Shown here: positions 33,207-42,412 of the stretch, piece after piece
Layout: each line of letters starts with the position of its first letter
How positions within the stretch are numbered: position 1 is the stretch's first letter
NCBI GenBank assembly: GCA_910583925.1
Contig: CAJTZJ010000003.1
Coordinates: forward strand, 62,001 to 126,000
Origin: an uncultured Eubacterium sp.
GTDB taxonomy: Bacteria; Bacillota; Clostridia; Oscillospirales; Acutalibacteraceae
Reading direction: 5' to 3'
DNA: 64,000 nucleotides
Position numbers and translations under genes: made by a program
Notes under the pieces: model-generated
Seen by the model: only the letters and a program-made list of their open reading frames with translations
Database searches by the model: none
What the model was told of the DNA's origin: nothing

Positions 33207-34116
33207 TTTTTATAAATTCCCTACTTTTATCCACTGCTTTCTTGGCAATATCCTCTTCATCGGCATAAAGCCAAACTGCATTTTCTCTTTTTTTAAACCA
33301 TGTTATCTGCCTTTTTGCATAACGGCGGGTTTCCTGTTTCAGCTTATCAAGCGCTTCATTAAGGCTTACGCTTCCGTTAAAATAGGGAAAAAGCTCTTTA
33401 TGCCCTATTGCCTGCGCAGAGGTTTTGCCTCCATTTTCAAGGCAATGTTCTGCTTCATCAAGAAGCCCGTTTTCAGCCATTAAATCCACACGCCTGTTTA
33501 TTCTGTCATAAAGAAGCGCTCTATCCTTAAAGCCGATAACAAAATAAAGAACATCATAAGGGCTTTCCTCGAGCCTTGATTTTTCATTCTGAACGCTTTT
33601 TGTATCGCCGGAGGAATAATAAATTTCAAGCGCCCTTACAACTCTTGTTTTATTGTTTTTATGTATATTCTCTGCTGCCTCAGGATCTATTTTCAACAGC
33701 TTGTTATAAAGCTCTTCATTGCTTTTTTGCATAAGCTCTTCGCGAAGCTTAAAATCGGTTTCAGCTTCCGAAAACTGAATATGATCAACAAAGCTGTTTA
33801 TAAAAAGTCCTGTTCCGCCAACTATAATCGGAACCTTGCCTCTGCTTATAATATCATCAGCAGCGTTCTTTGCATATTTGCAGAAAGCGGATACGGAAAA
33901 CCTTTCATCTCTTTCAAGAAATTCAACAAGATGATGCGGAACAACCGCTCTTTCCTCAATGGTCGGTGCGGCAGTTGCAATGCCCATACCCTTATAAACC
34001 TGCATAGAATCGGCAGAAATAATTTCACCATCCACAGCTTTTGCAATCTCAATCCCCAAACTCGTTTTGCCGCTTGCAGTAGGACCTGCAACCACAATAA
34101 GCCTTGTTTTCATCAT
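33199..34116 (-). CDS. miaA: tRNA dimethylallyltransferase
   Basis: The protein has 305 residues. GPTASGKTSLGIEIA is the P-loop, DSMQVYKGMGIATAAP and HHLVEFLERDERFSV the family blocks, and KQETRRYAKRQITWFKKRENAVW the C-terminal tRNA-binding region. It puts the isopentenyl group on A37 of tRNAs reading U-initial codons. It overlaps mutL by 4 bp. Its product is the substrate for MiaB, encoded at the start of the same block. Confidence 0.97.
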   Translation of the reverse strand: MMKTRLIVVAGPTASGKTSLGIEIAKAVDGEIISADSMQVYKGMGIATAAPTIEERAVVPHHLVEFLERDERFSVSAFCKYAKNAADDIISRGKVPIIVGGTGLFINSFVDHIQFSEAETDFKLREELMQKSNEELYNKLLKIDPEAAENIHKNNKTRVVRALEIYYSSGDTKSVQNEKSRLEESPYDVLYFVIGFKDRALLYDRINRRVDLMAENGLLDEAEHCLENGGKTSAQAIGHKELFPYFNGSVSLNEALDKLKQETRRYAKRQITWFKKRENAVWLYADEEDIAKKAVDKSREFIKNG

Positions 34117-36050
34117 TGTATTCTTCCAAACTGCTTTTCAAGCTCATATCTTGATATTTTAATCATAACGGGCCTTCCATGCGGACAATAGCGTATGTCC
34201 GGCATGGAAAGAAGCTTTTCAACAAAAAGCTCTCTTTCCTTTTCGGAGGTATAATCGCCGCCCTTAACTGCACTGCGGCAAGCTGTTGAATGAAAAATCC
34301 AATCCATTTTATCAGGCTCAATATCTGTTTTATGCCGAAGCAATTTTTCTGCGATTTCAAGAATAAGATCTTTAATATCCGACCCATCAAGCATAGACGG
34401 CGTTTCACGGACTATAACCGAGAGATTTCCAAAATCCTCAACCTCAAAGCCGCATTTTGAAAGAAGCGGAATATTATCCGTTATCACACTGTATTCCTCG
34501 GCAGAAAGCTTAACAGCAACAGGCATAAGTAGAAGCTGGGAGCTGATATTTGATTCCGCCTTCAGCTTTTCAAAATTCATTCTTTCATGGGCAGCATGCT
34601 TATCTATATAATATAAATCATTTTCAATTTCAACAATTATGTAAGTTCTGAATGCTTCGCCGACAACCCGGAAAACAGGAGCATCATCCTTTTCATCAAC
34701 GATTACGGAAGAGTCAATCTCTTCTGTAACAGGCTGCGTATTTTCGGAAAACGCATTATTTTGAACAGGAATTCCGATTTGCTCTGTCTTTATTTCTGCT
34801 TTTTCTTTTGCTTCAATCGGCTTATCAAAAACTGATTCTTCCTTTATATCTTTTTTTATGTTTTCTTCTTCGCTTGTTTCTCTTCTTAACTGAGCTTTAG
34901 GAGAAGCAAGACTCCATGTTTTCGGAGATGCCGAAGAAAACTTCAGCTGATTCGGCTTTTCCTCTTTCTTAAAAAAATCTATTTTTGAAGAATTCGTCTT
35001 AATCTGATTCCCGTAAACCGAAGAAATGCTGTTATCACTGAGCTTTCCCTCTTTAACAGTATCCTGCTGTTCAACAGCAGTCTTTACTCCGTAATAAATC
35101 AAATCAAAAATCGGCTTTTCATTTACAAAGCGAACTTCAATTTTAGCAGGATGAACATTAACATCAACCAGCTTTGTATCCATTTCTATATTCAGCACAC
35201 AGGCAGGAAATCTGCCGACCATAATAAGATTTTTGTAAGCCTGCTCCAAAGCAGCCTTTGCAAGTCTGCTGTCTACAAGCCTGCCGTTTATAAAGAAAAA
35301 CTGCATAGCTCTGCTTTTTCTGGACTGATGCGGTCGGCTTACATAGCCTGTAAGCCTCATCCCCGAATAAAAATATTCAACGGGAACAAGTGTTTCGGAA
35401 AGCTCCGAGCCGTAAACGGAATAAATTGTACTTTTTAAATCTCCGTTTCCGGCAGTTATCATAGCCTGCCTGCCTTCCCGTATAAACCGAAAGGAAATAT
35501 CCGGATTTGAAATTGCGATTCTTTCAACAATTCCCTGAACAGAATTTCCTTCCGTTACATCCTTTTTAAGAAACTTCATTCTTGCAGGCACATTAAAGAA
35601 AATATCACGAACAACAACCGTTGTTCCCTGCGGGCAGCCTGCATCGGAAAAATCAAGTTCTTCCCCGCCGGCTATTTCATATCTTACGCCCGTTTCTTCA
35701 TTTTCAGCTTTAGTCAGCAGTTCAACCTTTGCAACGGCAGCAATGGAAGCCATCGCCTCTCCTCTGAAGCCCAAGGTTGCAATACTGTCTAAATCAGATC
35801 CTGTTGAAATCTTTGATGTTGCGTGTGATATAAATACCTTTTTTACATCTTCCCCGGCAATACCGCAGCCGTCATCCGTTATACGGATATAGGTTGTTCC
35901 GCCGTTTTTGATTTCAACAGTAATATGCTTTGCACCCGCATCTATTGAATTTTCTATCATTTCCTTAACAATGCTCATAGGACGCTCAACAACCTCGCCT
36001 GCTGCAATCAGGCTGTAAACCTCTTTCGGAAGCACATTGATTTTGGGCAT
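34113..36050 (-). CDS. mutL: DNA mismatch repair protein MutL with endonuclease motif
   Basis: The protein has 645 residues. The GHKL ATPase motifs are ENSIDAGAKH, DDGCGI and GFRGEAMASI. A long low-complexity linker (about 340-450) leads to the C-terminal domain with DKHAAHERMNFE, a variant of the DQHA(X)2E(X)4E metal motif with Lys for Gln. ACRSAVKGGD and CPHGRPVMIKI complete the nuclease site. This is the nicking MutL type found where MutH is absent. AGAGGTGG precedes the ATG. Confidence 0.97.
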   Translation of the reverse strand: MPKINVLPKEVYSLIAAGEVVERPMSIVKEMIENSIDAGAKHITVEIKNGGTTYIRITDDGCGIAGEDVKKVFISHATSKISTGSDLDSIATLGFRGEAMASIAAVAKVELLTKAENEETGVRYEIAGGEELDFSDAGCPQGTTVVVRDIFFNVPARMKFLKKDVTEGNSVQGIVERIAISNPDISFRFIREGRQAMITAGNGDLKSTIYSVYGSELSETLVPVEYFYSGMRLTGYVSRPHQSRKSRAMQFFFINGRLVDSRLAKAALEQAYKNLIMVGRFPACVLNIEMDTKLVDVNVHPAKIEVRFVNEKPIFDLIYYGVKTAVEQQDTVKEGKLSDNSISSVYGNQIKTNSSKIDFFKKEEKPNQLKFSSASPKTWSLASPKAQLRRETSEEENIKKDIKEESVFDKPIEAKEKAEIKTEQIGIPVQNNAFSENTQPVTEEIDSSVIVDEKDDAPVFRVVGEAFRTYIIVEIENDLYYIDKHAAHERMNFEKLKAESNISSQLLLMPVAVKLSAEEYSVITDNIPLLSKCGFEVEDFGNLSVIVRETPSMLDGSDIKDLILEIAEKLLRHKTDIEPDKMDWIFHSTACRSAVKGGDYTSEKERELFVEKLLSMPDIRYCPHGRPVMIKISRYELEKQFGRIQ

Positions 36051-36080
36051 TTATACCACCTCTTTTCACAAAAATATATT

Positions 36081-38708
36081 TTATAATTCCTCAGACTTTT
36101 TCTTTAAATCATAAAGAGTCTGCATAGCTTCTATCGGTGTCAAAGTATTAACATCAATCGTTTTCAGAATTTCTATAATCTCGTTTTTGCCATTTATGGA
36201 GAAATTGAACTGAATATCATTTTCCTCTTCCTCAACAACAGCATCCTCCGCTTTAAACTGAATATCAATTTTGTTCTGTTCAAGCTCTTTTAAAATGACC
36301 TTGGCACGCTTAACAACCGAATCCGGAACACCGGCAAGCTTGGCAACCTCAATACCGAAGCTTTCATCAGCACCGCCTTTAACTATTCGGCGAAGAAATG
36401 TTATATCATCACCGCGCTTTTTAACGGCAATTGAATAATTCTTAACACCGTCAAGCATTCCCTCCATAGCAGTAAGCTCATGATAATGCGTTGCAAAAAG
36501 TGATTTGGCTCCAAGCGTTTTCTTTTTGCAGACAAATTCAAGAACAGCACGGGCAATACTCATGCCATCAAAGGTTGATGTACCTCTGCCGATTTCATCA
36601 AGAATAATAAGACTGTTTTCAGTTGCATTTTTAAGAATAGTTGAAACCTCATTCATTTCAACCATAAAGGTTGACTGCCCTGTTGCAAGATCATCAGATG
36701 CACCTACTCTTGTAAATATAGCATCAACAATACTTATACTGGCTGTTTTTGCAGGAACGAATGAGCCAACCTGCGCAAGAAGAACAATAAGCGCAATCTG
36801 ACGCATATATGTTGATTTACCCGCCATATTCGGGCCTGTAATGATTGCACAGCGGTTTTCGTTTTTATCAAGAACCGTATCGTTCGGAACAAACGGCGCA
36901 CCATTGAGCAGCGTTTCAACAACAGGATGTCTGCCGTCCTTAATATCAATAACACCGTCTGTATTGATTTGAGGGCAAACATAATTATTATTTACAGCAA
37001 CCTCTGCAAAACTTGCCAGGACATCCAGCGCGGCAAGAGCCTTTGCCGTTGAATGCAGCCTGTCCACCTCATTGCCGACCTGCTGCCTGACAGTGCAGAA
37101 CACTTCATATTCAAGTGCAATTGCCCTGTCTTTCGCACCGATAATTTTACCCTCAAGCTCTTTCAGCTCCTGCGTAATAAATCTTTCACCGTTTGTCAGG
37201 GTTTGCTTTCTTATATAATTTTCAGGAACAAGTTCCTTATATAAATTCGTAACTTCTATGTAATATCCGAATACCCTGTTATAGCCTACCTTAAGCTTGG
37301 GAATGCCTGTCTTTTCTCTTTCTTCAGCCTCAATCTGAGCAAGAACACCCGATCCGTCCGCCATGATTTCGTGGAGACTGTCTATCTCCGCATGATATCC
37401 CTGCTTAATCATTCCGCCTTCACGAAGCGTAAACGGAGGTTCATCAACAATTGCTTTATCTATTAAATCTTCAACATCCGAAAGCAAATCTATATTCTTT
37501 TCAATATCTTTCAGCAGGGCTGATGCATTTTCGGAAACCTCCGCTTTAATTTCCGGAAGCCTTTTTAAAGTATTCTGAAGTGCTTTTAACTCCTTGGCAT
37601 TTGCAGTACCGTAAGCAATACGCGAGGTAAGCCTTTCAATATCACTTATGCCTGCAAGAGAATTTCTGATTTTATCCCTTTTAATCGGATTATCAGCAAG
37701 TTCCCCGATGGCATTCTGCCTTTTTGTAATCTGATTAACGGACATAAGCGGGCGTTCAATCCAGCTTCTGATCATACGCTTGCCCATGGCGGTTTTTGTT
37801 TTATCAACAACCCACAAAAGAGAATGCCTTTTTTCGCCGTTCATCATGGACTTTGTTAATTCCAGATTGCGTCTGGCACTTATATCGAGCTTCATATATT
37901 CTTCTTTATCAAAGAAATCTATATCGGCAGGTGCATCAATTTCATCCTTTTTCTGCACCTCTTTAAGATAATCAATTACTGCTCCGAGTGCCGAAACAGC
38001 AGACTTGCTGTGCCCTAATCCAAGGCTGTCTATCTCTTCCTTCTTAAGCGTTTCCAGAACAAGATTTGCAGCCTCATCAAAATCAAATTTAATATCGTCA
38101 AGAAGCTGTAATTCAGCTGAAAGACGGTTTTTGGTAAATTCAGCAGCCTTGCTAAAATCAAGTGCGGCTGAATTTACGATGATTTCCTTCGGCTGATAAG
38201 TTGAAAGCTGATTGATTATCTGCTCCTCCTCATCTTCGCCCTTCGCAACCGTTATGTGAAATTCGCAGGTTGAAACATCTGCGAAGCAAAGCCCCGTTTC
38301 CTTCTCTCCCTTACATATTGAGCAAAGATAATTGTTTACAGTATCGTCAAGCATATTGCTTTCAATAACCGTGCCCGGAGTAATAATTCTTATAACATCT
38401 CTTTTAACGATGCCCTTTGCAAGCTTAGGATCTTCCACCTGCTCGCAGATAGCAACCTTATAGCCTCTTGAAACAAGCTTTGCAATATAATTCTCTGCCG
38501 AATGGAACGGCACTCCGCACATAGGAGCACGCTCGCCCATTCCGCAGTCCTTGCCTGTTAATACAAGATCAAGCTCTTCAGCTGCTGTTTTTGCATCATC
38601 AAAAAACATCTCATAAAAATCACCGAGTCGGAAAAACAACAGCATCCCCGGATATTGACTTTTTATATCAAAATACTGCGCCATCATAGGCGATAAGCCT
38701 TTAGCCAT
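36081..38708 (-). CDS. mutS: DNA mismatch repair protein MutS
   Basis: The protein has 875 residues. GDFYEMFFDDA holds the mismatch-reading Phe and Glu. Connector, core and clamp domains follow. The C-terminal ATPase shows Walker A GPNMAGKSTYMRQ, LIILDEIGRGTSTFDG and ATHYHELT. It is the MutS1 type. GAGGAG precedes the ATG. A 13-bp perfect hairpin lies in the gap to the upstream YlbF-like gene. Confidence 0.98.
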   Translation of the reverse strand: MAKGLSPMMAQYFDIKSQYPGMLLFFRLGDFYEMFFDDAKTAAEELDLVLTGKDCGMGERAPMCGVPFHSAENYIAKLVSRGYKVAICEQVEDPKLAKGIVKRDVIRIITPGTVIESNMLDDTVNNYLCSICKGEKETGLCFADVSTCEFHITVAKGEDEEEQIINQLSTYQPKEIIVNSAALDFSKAAEFTKNRLSAELQLLDDIKFDFDEAANLVLETLKKEEIDSLGLGHSKSAVSALGAVIDYLKEVQKKDEIDAPADIDFFDKEEYMKLDISARRNLELTKSMMNGEKRHSLLWVVDKTKTAMGKRMIRSWIERPLMSVNQITKRQNAIGELADNPIKRDKIRNSLAGISDIERLTSRIAYGTANAKELKALQNTLKRLPEIKAEVSENASALLKDIEKNIDLLSDVEDLIDKAIVDEPPFTLREGGMIKQGYHAEIDSLHEIMADGSGVLAQIEAEEREKTGIPKLKVGYNRVFGYYIEVTNLYKELVPENYIRKQTLTNGERFITQELKELEGKIIGAKDRAIALEYEVFCTVRQQVGNEVDRLHSTAKALAALDVLASFAEVAVNNNYVCPQINTDGVIDIKDGRHPVVETLLNGAPFVPNDTVLDKNENRCAIITGPNMAGKSTYMRQIALIVLLAQVGSFVPAKTASISIVDAIFTRVGASDDLATGQSTFMVEMNEVSTILKNATENSLIILDEIGRGTSTFDGMSIARAVLEFVCKKKTLGAKSLFATHYHELTAMEGMLDGVKNYSIAVKKRGDDITFLRRIVKGGADESFGIEVAKLAGVPDSVVKRAKVILKELEQNKIDIQFKAEDAVVEEEENDIQFNFSINGKNEIIEILKTIDVNTLTPIEAMQTLYDLKKKSEEL

Positions 38709-38733
38709 TGCATTTTCTCCTCAACAATTCTTT

Positions 38734-38761
38734 TATGGTGCGATATTGATATCGCACCATA
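38734..38761. other. Perfect 13-bp stem-loop in the mutS leader
   Basis: TATGGTGCGATAT and ATATCGCACCATA surround a 2-base centre (a 28-base palindrome). There is no U-tract on either side, so it is not a standard terminator. It could be an mRNA stability element, an internal operator, or a cruciform. Confidence 0.6.
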
Positions 38762-38774
38762 ATTCCGCTTAAAC

Positions 38775-39185
38775 TTAGTGGCAACCGCCGCAGGTGCAGC
38801 AATCATGTGTGCAATTCTCTTCCGGAATCTGGCAGGTTGCCGGATCCTGACCATCGAAGAATAAGCCTATCATCTTGCTGATATACTGAGCCATTTCTTC
38901 CATCTGAGCTGCTGCAGCAGAATATTTCTGCATATTTTCAGTCTGCATAATTTCTTCGTAAAGCTTCTGATAATCCTTCTGAAGCTCCTCAATTCTGTCC
39001 TTGTCAGCTTCATCAGCCTTCTGTGCCTCCTGCTGATATTTAAGAGAGATAAGCTGAAGCTCCTGCATTTTTTCCTGAAGCGATGTATCTGCATCATTCG
39101 CAGCTGCTGCAGCCTGCAGCGCTGCAAATCTCGGATCAGCCTGAATTTCTTTTCCAAGCTCACGGAGTGTTGATTCTAAACTCAT
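38775..39185 (-). CDS. YlbF/YmcA-family protein with Cys-rich tail
   Basis: The protein has 136 residues, a helical bundle of the YlbF/YmcA fold (ELGKEIQADPRFAALQAA, LQEKMQELQLISLKYQQE, NMQKYSAAAAQMEEMAQYIS). The tail ATCQIPEENCTHDCCTCGGCH has six cysteines. In Bacillus the RicA, RicF and RicT proteins hold Fe-S clusters on C-terminal cysteines; this tail fits a similar ligand set. It lies 3 bp behind miaB and ahead of mutS, matching the miaB-ymcA neighbourhood of Bacillus. A link to Fe-S dependent MiaB activity is plausible but inferred. Confidence 0.85.
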   Translation of the reverse strand: MSLESTLRELGKEIQADPRFAALQAAAAANDADTSLQEKMQELQLISLKYQQEAQKADEADKDRIEELQKDYQKLYEEIMQTENMQKYSAAAAQMEEMAQYISKMIGLFFDGQDPATCQIPEENCTHDCCTCGGCH

Positions 39186-39188
39186 AAT

Positions 39189-40625
39189 TTAGTTCCTTTC
39201 TTTCTCGCCTTTTAAAACATAAGTCAAAGGCTCTGTTACTTTTATTCTTTGGAAGGTTCCTATAAGCTTTTCGGAACCCTCAAATTCTATAATCAAATTG
39301 CCGTCTGTTCTGGCAGCAATATAATTATCGCCTAATTTTCCCTTGCCGTAAACAAAGCATTTAAACACCTTGTCTTTATACTTTTTCATATTATCGGCAG
39401 AAATTTTTTCCTGCAAGTCCGTTAATTCCTTAAACCACTTGCCCTTTTCCTCGGAAGAAACCGGATCAGGCTTTTCAGCGGCCGGAGTTCCCTTTCTCGG
39501 AGAATAGATAAATGTGAAAAGCGAAGTAAACTTAACCTCTTCAACAAGAGATAAGGTATCCTTAAACTCTTCATAGGTTTCGCCGGGGAATCCGACAATA
39601 ATATCCGAGGTTAATGACAGCGCATCGCCCATTTTTTCCTTTGCATAATTTATAAGCTCCAGATATTTTTCTCTGTCATAATTGCGGTTCATTTCCTGAA
39701 GCACCCGATTGTTTCCGCTTTGGAAAGGAAGATGAAGATGCTTTGCAATTTTTTCATTTTCCGCCATTGTATCAATAAGCTCTTTCGTGCAGTCCTTAGG
39801 ATGGCTTGTCATAAATCGAATACGAAAATCTCCGTCAAGATGTGCAAGACTTCTCAATAATTCGGAAAATGATACAGCAGGAGATAAGTCCTTACCGTAC
39901 GAATTAACATTCTGCCCCAAAAGCGTGATTTCCTTATAGCCCTTTTCAACAAGTGCCTTCGCTTCGGCAATAACATCCGCTGCTTCACGGCTTCTTTCTC
40001 TGCCCCTCACATAAGGAACAATGCAGTAAGAACAAAAATTATTGCAGCCGTACATAATCGGCAGCCATGCCTTTTTATCGTTATCACGAAGAACAGGAAC
40101 ACCCTCTGCAATGGCACCATCCATATCAGGAAGCTCAAAAACACGCTTCTTTCTTGTCAGTGCGTTATAAAGAAGTTGCGGCAATCTGTAAACAACATGG
40201 GTTCCGAAAACCAAATCCACGAATGGAAAGCTTTTCTTTATTTTATCCGCAATATGCTGTTGCTGCATCATACAGCCGCAGCAGGCAATAATAACATCCG
40301 GATTTTGACGCTTATAGGATTTCAGCATTCCGACATTGCCGAACACTCGATCCTCCGCATGCTCACGGACAGCACAGGTATTAAAAATAATCAGTTGTGC
40401 TTCCGTTCGGTTTTCGGTAAATCCATAACCAATTTTATCCAGCATGCCCTTGATATGCTCACTATCAGCCACATTCTGCTGGCAGCCATAGGTAACAACA
40501 CAGGCAAGAGGCTTTTGTGCATACCTTTCAGAAATAACGAAAGCCGTTTTTTTGCAATATTCCTGCTGTTTTTTTATTTCGTTTTCATTTACAACAGCAG
40601 TTTTGCGTTTGTTTTCTTCCATCAT
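39189..40625 (-). CDS. miaB: tRNA-2-methylthio-N6-dimethylallyladenosine synthase
   Basis: The protein has 478 residues. The N-terminal MTTase domain has TYGCQQNVADSE, FNTCAVREHAEDRVFG and CCGCMMQ (three Cys for the auxiliary cluster). The radical SAM motif is CNNFCSYCIVPYVRGRERSR, and a C-terminal TRAM domain ends the protein. GCQQN replaces the usual GCQMN. The ATG at 40623-40625 follows GAGGTGAAA. It heads the long block. Confidence 0.97.
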   Translation of the reverse strand: MMEENKRKTAVVNENEIKKQQEYCKKTAFVISERYAQKPLACVVTYGCQQNVADSEHIKGMLDKIGYGFTENRTEAQLIIFNTCAVREHAEDRVFGNVGMLKSYKRQNPDVIIACCGCMMQQQHIADKIKKSFPFVDLVFGTHVVYRLPQLLYNALTRKKRVFELPDMDGAIAEGVPVLRDNDKKAWLPIMYGCNNFCSYCIVPYVRGRERSREAADVIAEAKALVEKGYKEITLLGQNVNSYGKDLSPAVSFSELLRSLAHLDGDFRIRFMTSHPKDCTKELIDTMAENEKIAKHLHLPFQSGNNRVLQEMNRNYDREKYLELINYAKEKMGDALSLTSDIIVGFPGETYEEFKDTLSLVEEVKFTSLFTFIYSPRKGTPAAEKPDPVSSEEKGKWFKELTDLQEKISADNMKKYKDKVFKCFVYGKGKLGDNYIAARTDGNLIIEFEGSEKLIGTFQRIKVTEPLTYVLKGEKERN

Positions 40626-40661
40626 TTTCACCTCGGCATACAAAAATCCATATTATGCTTC

Positions 40662-40690
40662 ATTATAACAAACAAGCGGCATATATTCAA
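40662..40690 (-). promoter_or_regulatory. Promoter of miaB and the downstream block
   Basis: TTGAAT (40685-40690), 17 bp and TATAAT (40662-40667) are divergent from the malQ promoter. Confidence 0.7.
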
Positions 40691-40769
40691 TATCTAATTA
40701 TTAATTTATATTAAATATTTATTATATAAGCTGTTAATAATATAATATTATTGTGTTTGTTTTAACATA

Positions 40770-40798
40770 TTGCATTTATTTTGCTAAAGTGGTAAAAT
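40770..40798 (+). promoter_or_regulatory. Promoter of malQ
   Basis: TTGCAT (40770-40775), 17 bp and TAAAAT (40793-40798), about 30 bp before the ATG. The 70 bp upstream are very AT-rich (TAATATAATATTATT), perhaps an UP-element. Confidence 0.6.
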
Positions 40799-40826
40799 CT
40801 GCTTATTAAAATTTTGAGGTGACACT

Positions 40827-42344
40827 ATGCTGAAAAAAAGAGGGGCAGGAGTTCTTTTTCACATCAGCTCTATGCCATCGCCTTACGGAATAGGCGTTTT
40901 CGGAAAAAACACAAAGGATTTTATAGACAGGATTTGCCATATGGGTTTTACCTACTGGCAGGTGCTTCCGTTTAATCCTACAGATCATTCAAACAGTCCA
41001 TACTGCTCACCAAGTGCTTTTGCAGGAAACTATCTTTTTATTAATCCGGAAGGGTTAAGAGATATGGGACTTATAAACGATGAAGATGTCAAATCAAATT
41101 ATTATGAGGGTACACCATATACGGCCGACTATGAATTTGCAGCTGAAAATAGACTTGTTGTTTTAAAAAAAGCCTTTCTGAATATTACAGACAGTATAGC
41201 AACGGATATAAAAAATTTTGAAATAGAAAACCCATGGCTGACGGATTATGCGGTTTTCATGGCTGTAAAGGAGCTTGAGGGCGGAAAGCCCTGGTGGGAA
41301 TGGAATGATACGCATTCACATTATTATTCCTGCATCAAGGATATTTTCTCTTTTGAAGAAGCAGCCGCTTTCTGGAAGTTTGTTCAGTACATTTTCTTTA
41401 AGCAATGGTCTGAAATTAAAAAATATGCAAATGATAAAGGCATTGCAGTTATAGGCGATATGCCGATTTATGTTGCTATGGACAGCGTTGATGTATGGTC
41501 TAATCTGCCGTTATTTCTGATTGATGAAAAAAGCTTAAAGGTTGAAAAGGTTGCCGGTGTTCCGCCCGATTATTTCAGTGAAAACGGCCAGCTTTGGGGC
41601 AATCCGATATATGATTGGAAAGCAATGAAAAAGGACAATTATTCCTGGTGGATTTCAAGAATAGGTACTGCGCTTAAGACATACGATGTTGTAAGAATAG
41701 ACCATTTCCGTGCCTTTGCAAGCTATTGGGAGGTTCCTTCCGATGCCGAAACGGCAAAAACAGGCGAATGGAAGGACGGTCCGAAAATGGACTTGTTTTC
41801 AAAGGTCTTTGAAGCCTTCCCCGATGCACCGATTATTGCGGAAGACCTTGGCACCTTCGGCGAGGATGTTATAAAGCTTCTTGAGGACACGGGCTTTCCG
41901 GGAATGAGAGTTGTTCAATTCGGATTTGATCCGAATTCGGATTCCAGCCATATGCCGCACAATGCAGTTCCAAACAGCATAAACTATGTTGGAACACACG
42001 ATAACAATACTATTCTGGGCTGGCTTTGGGAAGCAAGCGAAGAGGAAAGAAAATTTGCTCTTGATTATGCAGGATTTGACGGAAACAACTGGGGCGAAGG
42101 CGGATATTACAGCCAAAGCTGCAGAAAAATTATCGAAAGTGTTTGGAAAAGTGCTTCAAATGTAGCGATCATCTCTCTTCAGGATATGTGCGGATTCGGT
42201 GCTGACGCAAGAATGAACACACCGGGTATACCAAGCGAAAACTGGCGTTTCCGAGCAACTGAGGATACACTGAACAATATAGATTCGGATTATTTCAGAC
42301 ATATAAATTCGACTTTCAGAAGAATGTATCCCGTTTTTGATTAA
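40827..42344 (+). CDS. malQ: 4-alpha-glucanotransferase (amylomaltase, GH77)
   Basis: The protein has 505 residues. It starts KKRGAGVLFHISSMPSPYGIG, then WQVLPFNPTDHSNSPYCSPSAFAGN. The catalytic blocks VIGDMPIYVAMDSVDVW, VRIDHFRAFASYW (nucleophile Asp) and PIIAEDLG (acid/base Glu) follow, with GTHDNNTILGW at the C-terminal side. It transfers maltodextrin segments in starch or glycogen metabolism. GAGGTGAC precedes the ATG. It stands alone on the plus strand. Confidence 0.97.
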   Translation: MLKKRGAGVLFHISSMPSPYGIGVFGKNTKDFIDRICHMGFTYWQVLPFNPTDHSNSPYCSPSAFAGNYLFINPEGLRDMGLINDEDVKSNYYEGTPYTADYEFAAENRLVVLKKAFLNITDSIATDIKNFEIENPWLTDYAVFMAVKELEGGKPWWEWNDTHSHYYSCIKDIFSFEEAAAFWKFVQYIFFKQWSEIKKYANDKGIAVIGDMPIYVAMDSVDVWSNLPLFLIDEKSLKVEKVAGVPPDYFSENGQLWGNPIYDWKAMKKDNYSWWISRIGTALKTYDVVRIDHFRAFASYWEVPSDAETAKTGEWKDGPKMDLFSKVFEAFPDAPIIAEDLGTFGEDVIKLLEDTGFPGMRVVQFGFDPNSDSSHMPHNAVPNSINYVGTHDNNTILGWLWEASEEERKFALDYAGFDGNNWGEGGYYSQSCRKIIESVWKSASNVAIISLQDMCGFGADARMNTPGIPSENWRFRATEDTLNNIDSDYFRHINSTFRRMYPVFD

Positions 42345-42351
42345 CAATATT

Positions 42352-42408
42352 AAAACTCCCTCATAGAATGTTATGAAGTTATCTTCAAATATTCTGTAAA
42401 GGAGTTTT
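42352..42408 (+). promoter_or_regulatory. Multi-stem hairpin sequestering the ribosome site of the Cys-rich gene
   Basis: AAAACTCC (42352-42359) pairs with GGAGTTTT (42401-42408); inside it AGAAT pairs with ATTCT (42391-42395) and TGAAG with CTTCA. The 3' arm contains the AAAGGAG Shine-Dalgarno 8 bases before the ATG. The same hairpin plus the T7 run could also terminate malQ transcription. Confidence 0.65.
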
Positions 42409-42412
42409 TTTA

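Noticed and set aside
40691..40769. AT-rich repeats as an origin or iteron array
   Set aside because: The region is simply AT-rich with no repeated 9-mers or DnaA boxes; it is explained as flanking two divergent promoters.
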